From Malurus cyaneus samueli (Eukaryota; Chordata; Aves; Passeriformes; Maluridae), in NCBI GenBank assembly GCA_009741485.1, contig CM019220.1, positions 25,572,646 to 25,636,645 of the forward strand: a DNA stretch of 64,000 nt, written 5' to 3'. Below, piece after piece: positions 13,937 to 24,620 of this stretch. The notes beneath the pieces were generated by a model that saw nothing but the letters and a program-made list of their open reading frames with translations, was not told the DNA's origin and searched no databases. Position 1 is the stretch's first letter. Each line of letters starts with the position of its first letter. Made by a program: the position numbers and the translations under genes.

Positions 13937-15103
13937 CTTAACAAAAAAAACCCCAAAAATTCATTTTTCCTTTAAAATCTGAATAAAGCAGAATCCCACC
14001 ATTGATGCCCCAGAGGTTGGATTTCCCCAGGCTTTGATTACCTGACAATAAGATGTTTATGTCAAGCCCTGACTGACAGCTGCACACGTTCATCCCTTAG
14101 AGCCCTGCAACTTTCTTGCTGTATTTCACACTCCAACCTGTTCAGGGCACTCATTGTTCCTGCCACTAACAACCCCCAGCTAATTGCTACATGTGGAAGG
14201 GAAATTACTAAGATGCTCTTTGCAGACTGCTACGTCTGCATCCAAATTAATATCATTAACAGAGAGGGGGAAAGACTGTAATTGCTTCAGATTTAGTGGT
14301 ATGAAGAGAGATTTAGGGATCAACATTTTGGGGAACAACCAGTCTGCCAGCTCAGTAATTGGGAGTGCAGAGCAATGGCAGGCAAAGGACCTTACCTACA
14401 ATCCTTACCCACTGGATGTGCAGTGCTGGGCTCATGGCTCATGCACCCAGTCCCACAGTGAAGGGACTCCCTCACCGTCTGGCTGAGCCACTTGTCCCAC
14501 CCCAACCCATTCCAAACACCTTCTCCTGCATCATGCTGCAGGGAAAAAAAACATTTGGAACATTTTCAGATGAGATAAATGCCTGTTTAGGCATGGGAAT
14601 GGAGAGTTCTGTTTTCAAAAATCCTTCGTAGCAGAGAGTCATCTGAGGTCTGGGAAGTGTTGAGAGCCGTGCAATTTTCAAAATCCAGCTCCTGTTTAAG
14701 TGAATTAACGGATGCTAAGTAACGAAATCAGTGCTGTGTGCTGAGGGTTTCAGCTTCTGCCCAATAGTAGAAACAGTGGTACCTTTAATAGACTGACTGA
14801 TGGTAGCAGAAAAAAAGTAGACAACCAGTTGGAAAAAGAAGGCACAACCCTAAGGAGCTGTGCTCATTTTCCCTATACTGTCCACCTTGAAATATTATCC
14901 TCTTCCACAGGAAGTGCTTCATTCATAGCCCTCCATCATCACAGCTCACTTCATAGTCTCCATTAAAAATAGCACTTTCATTCATTCAATACAAAAATTA
15001 GTTCAATGAGATCATGTCACTCTGCATTTCCCCTCTTGTGTCCCTTGAAATAAAACCCAATCCAGACTCCAGCTGCTCCTCGGGTTTCTGCCTCCATGAA
15101 GTT

Positions 15104-15183
15104 TAGAATAGAATAGAATAGAATAGAATAGAATAGAATAGAATAGAATAGAATAGAATAGAATAGAATAGAATAGAATAGAA
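15104..15183 (+). repeat. (TAGAA)n microsatellite, 16 perfect copies, truncated by gap
   Basis: Sixteen uninterrupted copies of the 5-base unit TAGAA (equivalently GAATA) fill 80 bases and run directly into a block of N, so the true array is longer than shown. The perfect copies imply a young or actively slipping array. On the minus strand it reads (TTCTA)n. Confidence 0.97.
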
Positions 15184-15205
15184 NNNNNNNNNNNNNNNNN
15201 NNNNN
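15184..15205. other. Assembly gap (22 N)
   Basis: Twenty-two N separate the (TAGAA)n array from AT-rich sequence. The number of N need not reflect the true distance; the missing bases most likely hold more microsatellite and AT-rich sequence. Confidence 0.98.
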
Positions 15206-15252
15206 ATTATATATTATACTATATTATATTGTAGTATAGTATAATATATTAC
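15206..15252. repeat. AT-rich perfect inverted repeat, 15-base arms
   Basis: Arms at 15209-15223 and 15235-15249 are perfect reverse complements, with an 11-base spacer. The region is built from TATAAT/TATAGT units and may be a decayed relative of the neighbouring pentanucleotide array. A cruciform-prone AT palindrome beside a microsatellite is a plausible cause of the adjacent assembly break. Confidence 0.85.
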
Positions 15253-18200
15253 AAATTTCACTTACTCTAAGACTCCCTATGTGAATCACATGGGAAATCC
15301 AGAGGCCACTGAGGCCAGTGGGACTCTCCCCAGCAGTTGCAGTGTCACCACCCTCACAGCAGTGAAGCCTGTCGTGCTTTAAGACATTTTAAAATTTCTC
15401 ATTTTCTCCCTTTTGAACAACACCACTGAAAAATGTCACTCAAACTCAATTTCTCGATTCAAAATCTTCATACAAATGCACAGCTAAAGAATGCAACAAA
15501 AGAGGCACAACTAAGCCAATAAAAGATTGCTTGATCTGTTTTTATGCTATGTGATTCTAGGTCATGTTAAATCACTGGCTTCTTATTAACAAAAACATAG
15601 AAAAGCCCAAAAATTACTTCTCTCCTCCTGCCTACTCCCTGCTAGCTGATTGCTCCATCTTGTATTTTTTCAACCAGCTTTGAAGAAAGCAGGGTCTAGC
15701 CCAAAAGCATTTGAATATCTAAAAATACCATTATTTTCCCTCGAGACTGAGTAAATGGCAAACTGAATAGCACTTTATAAAACCATGCATTACCTACACA
15801 GAAACAGTGGATTACACTTTCCAAATGCCTCAAAAATATGAGTTGTACAACCCTCCTGGACCTGTAGTAAATAAGGAATTTGGCTGGGTTCACACTTTTC
15901 AGCATCAATTGAGCACGAAACCCTTTGTGGATTTGCAGCTGGGTCAGATGGTGGCAGGGGTGGCTGTGGTTGTAGCACAGAGCACCAGCTCTCCCTTCAA
16001 ACAGTGGCTGTGCCACCTCCTGTGCCACCCATGAACACAAAATGGACAAAACCTGCCTCTCTCTGGGATTAAATTAACTGAGAAATCAGAGCTCCACATT
16101 GGTAAACACTGATTGCTCATGGAAGCTGGCGTTAAGGGGAATATTTTTCTGCAATGTGCACAAAATAAATTTTTAGAGTTTTTTTTTTTAATGCACACTA
16201 GTCTCATCTGCAATGTTTGTTTTACTCTCAAATAAGCAACAGGAAGGCAGATTTAAAACAAATCAAATGGGACAACAAAGGGAACTCCTGACTTTTCTCC
16301 ACAAGTTCTCTCTTCACTTGTTATAATGTTTAAGAACCTAATGGATGTTGACTAATTCCCCTCTTTATAATCAGTTGATCAACATGCAGCTCCTACTACA
16401 TCAAATTACCTTAAAATGATAAAAATTAACAGTGTGTTGTTTTCCCCATTAGAGTGTATGAAACCATATTTGAGAATCATACCAGAATAACTGTGGATGA
16501 CACAGGAGATGGCAGCTCAGCACAGAGGTTGACAGTACTCATTTCAATTCTAGTCATGGTTTGAAAAGTCCTTGGACCAAACTTCTCAAGAGCAAAAAAG
16601 TAGTTTGGGCCAAGTTTTTCAGACTGACTTCCTCCTCTCTTTTGCTAAGCTCTGAAGCAAGACAGGAACTTTTATTACACATATCATTCAGATTTAAGTA
16701 TTTCCGTGAAGTAAATGAGAAATAAATACATTGATGCTCGGAAACTCACTGCAAAAGGCACAATAACCAAATTTCCTGGTGTTTCTGCCGCAAAGCAGCT
16801 GCAGCACTGCAGACCTCATTTTGGTATCAGACAAATTGACCGTAACTAATTTAGTTATTATGCTAACTTCTCTATTTTAACTATTATTCACAGGAATAGA
16901 GAAGGAGCACAACTCAAATTGGAAGTTTGCTGGCAGTACCTTCTATAGAAGGGAAATATTCATATTAATGGGATTTTGTGACAAATACATGTTCTTACAT
17001 AGCTGACAAAATGCAGAGACATGTTTCAAATTTCATTAAGGTTATGACAGATTAAAAAAAGAGAAAGTAATACCCAAGACTCCTTCAACTCCCCTGTGGG
17101 GTTCAGCAGCGCAGTATGCTCTGTGAACACGGTTCTGATGTGACAAAGGGACAGCTCTAAAAAAATCCCTCTGCTAGTGATCTTCAAGCAAAAATGGAAG
17201 GCACTAAACTGCAAACACGCACTTTTCCTGAAATACCAGAGTTTTCTTTCCCTCTCTCTCAGGGAAAGAATGGCACCAGAAAGTGACTGGCTCTGTCTTG
17301 TGTTCACCACAGCACGAATGAGACACACGGCTGCCGTCAAACATATCCTTGGAGATAAACCCCTGAATTTCCTCATTTCTTCTTTGTTTTTGTATTCCAG
17401 AACTAGCGAATGTACTAGATCAATAAACAGCACAGTGCTTGGAGGACTGATTTCCTTTAGAGTTTGCAATTCAGTATCAGATGATCTGGCTGACCTGCAG
17501 AAACTCGCACAGGTGCCAACCCAGCATTTTTCCAAGACTGCTGGTTGTTAATCAGAACCAGAGCACAGTTATTGCCACACATTCTATGTTTTTAAGCCCA
17601 TCTGATGAAAAGAATATAACCATGGAGACTTTTTAATATACCTCAACAGCATATATCGTATTCTGTTGTTCCAACAAAGCCACAGAGAAGTGTTGTGGAC
17701 ATCACACAGCACACACCGGCACAATCCTAAGGTCTTGGGGCCAGCTACCCATGTCTTTTTTTTAATAAACACTGATTATCTTAGGAGAAAACTTTAAATT
17801 AACCTAAGATGCTGTTTGCAGGCAGCCATTACATTTTTATTTCCCCAGGCTTGTGATTTAATCAACTGTCACCCACAGACCTCATTAGATAAGGCACGAA
17901 AACCTCTGTCACAGTTCCTGTGTTGCGCTGCCACTTCAGAGCTCAGGTGGCAACAAAGCCTTGTCCAGGATCCCTAAACCCAGGTTGGTTTTAAACCCGA
18001 GCCAGGGCAGAGTTTGCAGCAGATGTACCATCAGAAACAGCCAAAACTGCCAAAGAAAACTTCTCCTGGGAGCTCTCCTGCTCCCAGACCTGCAGTTTGC
18101 TCAGCCTGCCTGCCCAGGGTCTGGTCACAGATAATTTCCCCGTCCACCTTGCCAAGTCCACCTCAGTCTCCACCACTGCTTAGCCAAAAATGCAGAAGAA

Positions 18201-21200
18201 AAGCAGAGCAATAGAAACCAGTTAAGAGCACAGATGACATAGGAACAATAAATCGTGCCAAGATGTTTGTAATCAGAGAGTCCTCATCACTCAGTTATCC
18301 CGACTCCGAGCTGCTCCTTGTTTCCAGATATGCTGTGGCTCTTGCCTTTGGTGTCCCAGCCAGGTTATTTTGGCAGGACTGGCTCTGGCTCAGTGCCAGG
18401 GCATCACTCGGCCTCCAGATCAAGGCAGAACGATATTTGCCTTCCTGCCATGCAGTACCAGCTTAAAAAATACCCACACAGACATAATTTCTGCCTTTTT
18501 CCTACACATGAAAAGGAGCAAAACGCCCACACAGATCCCATGTGAGACTTTGTGTAGATTATTAAAGACTTTGACTTTTGTTTTGCTTTTTAAAACTTAC
18601 TCTTAAGTGAAAACAGCATCACCTATGTCCACAGACTTTGGCCAAAGGCAACCAACCGCACAATCCTTGCCAATATTTTTTTTTTTTTTAACAACATTCT
18701 TCAGATATTACCTTGCTAAATGTGACATTCAGACCCACTTATTGAGTACTATAGTTCAAGAGCTGCTGAACTCAGGGACCAGGGGTTAAATGGGAAGGTA
18801 CACTTTTTCCCAATAAATAACTCTTCCCACACACTCCTCCTGTGAGGGATGCTCTAACATGTTACAAACTAAAGAAAAATAAAAAGTAACATCAGATTCA
18901 ACACCAGCATCATCTGCCCAACAAGGAGGGAAGAAACATTACAGGGAAAATGCAAACCAAACGTGGTGTGTTAGACACAAAAAACAATTCCTGCAATGCT
19001 GGGCCTGGCAGAAAACACACTGTTGGCTCTGGTCCTCACTGTCTGCAAGCCTGGAAATTAATTAACAATGAACTGGGAAAGGTCGTTAAAGACATAACTA
19101 AAAATTCTTTAAAATTTCTTAATATTTTTAAAGCAGCAGCCAGGCACTGAACGTTGCACATCTGCTTTATTGTGCTATGACAGTGGAGAGGGGTGAGACG
19201 TGGGGTCAGGACAAGCAACAGCTATTTGGTGTTTCAAAAATCCATTTCTAACCGTTCCAGTGACAAAGCTTTGTGCACTCGCACCAAATACACCAGATGG
19301 GTTTGATCTGTAGGAGCCACACACTCACCACTCCTTATTTCTTCCATACCCACCAATAAACCACTCCACCCAAATGCTGGAGAATAACTGTGGATCCTTT
19401 TGCTTAGGGCTGGACAGACTCACCCCAACAAAGGCCAAACATTCACTTGAAATATCGCAGGTTGAACGCCTGGGAATTCCTGAGGGAAATGAAGCTGTGT
19501 AGTTCCAGGGGAAAAAAACTCCATTAAAAGCTGCCATATCAGCCAAGCCAGAAATTGGAACTCCAGTCCCTTCCATCCCAGGTTACAAAAGCACATTGAC
19601 ATCTCAAAGGTTTTGTGGAAAATCTGACATCTCCACAAAGTATTTAAACTCAAACGAAATGACAGATAAAGAGACTTCTAACTACACAAGGTTGAGGAAT
19701 TTTTGAAGGGCTTATGAGAGGTTGCAAGAGAGACAGAAGAAAGCTTTATGGCTTGGAGGGATGACATCTACAGCTTTTCTGATCCCTCCAGTACAAGACA
19801 ACATGTCCTTTCAGAAATGACCAAATCTGCAGCCCAGTTTAACTCGTCAACCAGAACCACTAGGTTTTCAACCTGACAAGTGGCAATGCTTTATTTGACT
19901 GATGTCAGGTTTTACCTCTGAGTTTTGGCAGAATGCAGATTAAATAAATCTTGACTCCATCTTGAGTTCATTGCAGCTAATGACTTTGAACTTAAGGGTC
20001 TGTTAACACTAAATGGCTATCATCATGCAATCATGCTAAATTGCCTCAGGAAGCAGAAGGTACCTCAAAGGAAAGAACTGCACCAGTTTATGCCAAGAAA
20101 ACTGGACATCAATGAATACTGTTGGACTGTTCTCTGCAACACCAGGTTTCTGGCCCAGACAAACATGTTTCTCATCTACTGTGGTTATCTGCTGCCAATA
20201 AAAAATCCAGCCAAACTGGCTCCATCTAATTCTCACTCAATATGCCCTTGCAGAAACAAACACATAAAAGAGAAGTGTTTATCAAGAAACAGTCCTGCAT
20301 AATACAGAGCAACTCTTCTCCTTGCTTGCTCGAGGTAATTATCTCACCATTTTTTATACTTATCTTCTATTACCAATTTTAGAGGCTCTGCTTTTAGAGG
20401 AAGGATTGATGAAATAAGGACTAACCTAACAGACACTTAACAAATTCTCTAACACAGCCAAAATCACTTGACATTTGCTGGAAGCATCTGGAAAGATGGC
20501 ATGAAGAGTAGCCTCATTCAAGACAATGGGAACGTTGCCTTTTTCCACTGAGATGGAGGTTTCATGTCCTGGTCATAGAAGAAGTTGAAAATCTTGTGGA
20601 TCAGGAGAGGAATGCAGTGTATTTCACTCTCTGGTGTCTGCATTTGGACAGACAGCATCACATGCGACTTGCTCAAAAGAAACACAACACGAGAAACACT
20701 GCACAGAACTGAAAAAGCGCAATCAATGCCTAAAACACGTCTTCAGAATACTGGTACAAATTATATTGTAGCATTTAAAAAACACCAAATAAAAGTAAAT
20801 GCATCAATCAGTTGCAAACCCACAGAGCACGACTGTGGATGCACAGGAACGATGTGAAGTGCAAAGGCTGAGCTTTAGGTGAGATGGCAGATGCCCTCCT
20901 CTCCCCAGCTCAGCAGTGTTTTCTTGAGACTGAATCTCTAGATTATGAGAAATGAGAGAAGGTGCTGAAGCCCTGTCCATGCTGCTGAATAACACAGGTT
21001 TTATTTTTATTATACCTCATTGAAAAACCTCACAATCAAATGGTTTCCATCATTAAGAAGACTAACAAAGGGATTCTTTGTGGATAAACAATCCAGCCAC
21101 ATCAAGAGGCAAACAAAAACTGCAAGTTAAATAATTTTATTTCCTCACACCCTTTTAGATCTATTTTTCCTTTCATGTTAAAAAAAAACAGATTATGCTT

Positions 21201-22929
21201 GGGGTTTATATTCTTTGTCTTTTTAAATCATCCCAGAGCAGGCAGAAGTGGCAGTACACAAATAATCCTACACGTAGCGACATTCCTTTGTGTTACTCCT
21301 TCAATTACCCCATGCTTGACATCACAGAGAAGACTTGGGGACTCAGATGCATTTTTTGAAACCACCATCCATGTTAGTAATTAGAACTGAAATGGCAACA
21401 AGCATTCCTCCTCACAAATGCTTGTGTGAAGTTGAGAAATATTTGCTCCAAATTTTTTGTAGATGGGAGGATGTTTGCCCCTCCCGACGTGGACACATTC
21501 AGTGTCTCTTTGCTGTTCTCTCACTAGTGAGCCCCTGAGAGGCTTCAGAATCCCAGAGGTTTGGGAAAGCCTGGATCCACTTTCACCTCTCATCCTCGCC
21601 AACAAGCAGCAGTTCAACGTTTCACTGGACAAGAATTGATAGAAAACATAGCAGGGAGCGAGCACGTACATCACCTGTGGCGTCATCACACTTTAATCAA
21701 TTCAAACACCTCCCATGACTCCATAATCATGGGAGATCACTACTCACAGGGAAGTTTTCTGCTTGATAACTTTGCTGCCACTCTCCAGCGCCAGCTCTGT
21801 CAGTGCTCTGGCTGTGAGGTTTGCCGTGAAATTGTTGGTAAGTGGATGTAATACATTCTGGGACACGTACTATCACTGCTTCTGTTTGTGGAGAGGCAAA
21901 CACAATTTGTCTGCTGGAGTAACGCTTGGAAGACTTCCTGAAAAATCTAACAGCAATTAAGCTAATTTACCCCTGCCAAGCAGATGCCAGAAATTAAAAC
22001 TTGCAAGAATGACAGACTTGTATGATAGCTAAAGACAGAAGAAAATTGCAAGATCCAAGATTATCATTCTCTTGCCTGTATAGAAGTGATTGTAATTATT
22101 GTTTGGTTCTCAACTATTCTGGGGCAGGCACCAAGGAAAGACATCTATCAAGACATTTGGATTCATTTAGGCACCCTGCTCAAAGGGGTAATAAACGTTG
22201 GGCTAAAAATACCGTTGACATTTCAATATTAATAAAGATGTGCGCTCAAGTATTGCTGTAGTGATCCTCCTGCAGTCGCTTTGCCGTGTCTCTGCTGACT
22301 GCTGGGCTGCCTTTACCTCGCAGCTTCCTGAAGGTGATCAGGCTGAGCCTGAGCCTCTGGCTATCAAAAAACATCACTCCAGCCAATTCCCGAATATAGA
22401 AGCGCCTTAATTTTCCTGTTCCCAGAGTCCGTACTTTACATTAGTAATGTGCAAGCTTATAAGAAATTAAAAACTGATTTAACAAGAATTTAAAGTGGCT
22501 GCTCACAAGCTTGAGATTACACGGGAGAAAGCAAAGATCCCAGTCCTATTTGGTGCTTAAAACAATTTCCAAAAGCATCTATGTTTTATTCACCTTTCCC
22601 CAAGCTTAGAGGGAGCAGTTGGAGGACACTACAGAAACTAATTTGAATATACATTCCTTGAGCACTACATGCTATTAAAAAAACCCCACAAACAACCTCT
22701 TAAAAATTTAATTTCCCTGAGTTCTCTCATAATATTGGCCAGCACCCAGCAAAAACAAAGACACAAATGCTCAACAGACCTGTCTCACAACCCAGGCATT
22801 AAAAAAGGGCAAACATATTTTCACAGCTCCTCGTCTTTGCCAGCTCTGCAGGATCTGCACGTGCACACGAGACAGACCTGACCCACCTGGGATGAAGCAT
22901 CTCCTCTAAAGGAGGAGTAGAAACAGAGC
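15253..22929. other. Unique non-coding sequence
   Basis: No gene is recognised. The longest frame (17026-17535 minus, 169 codons) has no recognisable motif and overlaps an open frame on the other strand. A 14-base T run lies at 18676-18689. A 9-base perfect hairpin lies at 21710-21735. Two weak exon-like segments (17401-17551 and 21789-21837, plus strand) are described as findings. Confidence 0.6.
21710..21735. repeat. Short perfect inverted repeat (9-base arms, 8-base loop)
   Basis: CTCCCATGA at 21710-21718 is matched by TCATGGGAG at 21727-21735. The stem is too short for a microRNA precursor and there is no U-tract. It could be a protein-binding palindrome or chance. Confidence 0.6.
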
Positions 22930-24620
22930 AGAAACCTCGCTCCTCCCTTCCTGGATCCGAGCACGTTTGGCACAGTGATTGTTAGGAAATAATCGGTGCG
23001 GAGTTTGACGCTGCCACTGCACGGTGTCACTTGTCCCCTACACCGGGGCCCTAATGAAGAAGCCCCTGCACCTAACGCAGATTGAAGAGTTTCTAGAGCG
23101 GGGCTGACAAAAGCACATTTATTCTCCGCCACCTCATTTCAATCTCTGTGTTTCACAAATTCTCTGTAATCACGGACGCGGGTTGATTTCAGCTGTGCCG
23201 CTCTCTCCTAGAGTTGTGAGCATATTAATAAAAATAAATAAGCCTGGCTTGCTGAAGGAGCTTTAAAGAGGTGGATGTCCAATTAAATACCCTGGCTCCT
23301 TTGAAAATCCTAGCATTTTTCACTGTCAGATGCCATTAGAACAACAAAGGTCACGGGCAAAGAGGAATCTCTTGTAATTCTCTGAGAAGAGCACAGACCG
23401 CAAGCAGGCAGCATTAGGAGACACGGCAATGAATGCTTCCCAACAGGAATTCAAAGTTTGCTTTGCCAAAAATATACTCCGTTGCCAAGCCCATTTTGGT
23501 TACAACTAGCTGGAGAGAACAAGGAAATTTTTTTGAATGTTTTATTTTCCTAGCTAATGCTGAAAACCAGAGCAGCACAGGTGTGACTCTTGTATTAATG
23601 AGCAGAAAGAGAGCCCCATTTCAGCACCTCTCCGCATGGCACACGCCTGAAAACCAGGACAAGGATGGAAACAGAGACAGGAAGACAGATGTTTTGTGTT
23701 TTAACAACTCGGAGAAATGCTTCATGCAACCTGATCAACAAAGCCCTGTGGGCTGTTTTTATAGGGTGGATCTATCTAGAAGGTTAAGTGAGAAAATTAG
23801 CTGCAGAAATATTACATATCGGTGCACTCTCACAGCGCAGCTTCCGAGGAGGATTATCCTAGGCCAAACAAACAAAAGGAGAGAATCCCATTAGCAACTG
23901 AAAACCCAGGGCCTTGGCGTGGGTGTCATTTGCATACATTACAATTGCACAATGTTTAAAAACTGCAAATTGGATTTCGTTTTCCTCTGGCTACCTGCCC
24001 ATTTTTCTTTAAATTGATTTATTAATGTCCACTGTTGCTTTGCAGTTTTATCCTTTTAGCAATAATAGATGTAATATATCACAAAACCAAATTTTTAAGA
24101 GTACATCATTAGAGTGATGTAGCACTGGTAATAAACCCCTTCACACTTGGATGAACTTAAATCAGTTTCTCTTTATTGATTTTTGGTCATAACATAATTT
24201 TAAAGTTCAACTTAGTTAATAAAAAAAAGATTTGCGCTGCTGCTGTGTGGAAAACACCAGTGCTGTAAGTTTTCACGTCATCTGTTGCAAGGCTCTTGTG
24301 GTTTTATACATTCCCTGGGAAGGTGGCTCGGCATTATATAGCCTGTCTTATCTTCTCTGCTGACCCGCATTTATCTGTCTGTTTTTATTGCCACACGACT
24401 CAGCGCACAATAGATCTTTACCCAGCGACCATCCATCCAAGCACACGCAGTCATTTTATCTTCCCAGCAGCTTTTTGAGTAATGGTCATTTGCATTTTAC
24501 CAAACCCTCTTACTTCAAGGGGGTTCTGCGCTGACAATACCATTTACATGACCGTGCTTTTTACTCTCTTACAGCAGGAAAGCAGTAATTCACCTCTTCC
24601 ACTTCATTTTTTTTTTAAGT
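22930..24620. promoter_or_regulatory. Candidate conserved regulatory block, richest in the window
   Basis: This 1.7 kb block has no simple repeats apart from short A/T runs and no recognisable coding frame. It holds two copies of GTCATTTGCAT (octamer core ATTTGCAT at 23928-23935 and 24488-24495), a CREB/ATF-like TCACGTCAT at 24273-24281, and three TTATCT motifs (AGATAA on the minus strand, GATA type) at 24348-24353, 24371-24376 and 24456-24461. Several CpGs persist at 22950-23200. Such clusters are typical of developmental enhancers. Conservation itself could not be tested, so this is inference from motifs and texture. Confidence 0.3.

Larger units (their letters stand above)
9979..15103. other. 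Unique non-coding sequence with A-rich tracts
   Basis: No gene is recognised. The stretch is AT-rich in places (10050-11110, 13560-13980) and carries A-rich simple tracts at 12306-12319, 13478-13512 and 13904-13936. A candidate splice-bounded open segment on the minus strand at 12080-12283 is discussed as a finding and is not called as a gene. A possible regulatory block at 10590-11110 is listed separately. Confidence 0.6.

Noticed and set aside
23433..23894. 153-codon plus-strand frame
   Set aside because: No domain is recognisable and it sits inside a block better explained as possible regulatory DNA; no splice sites frame it.
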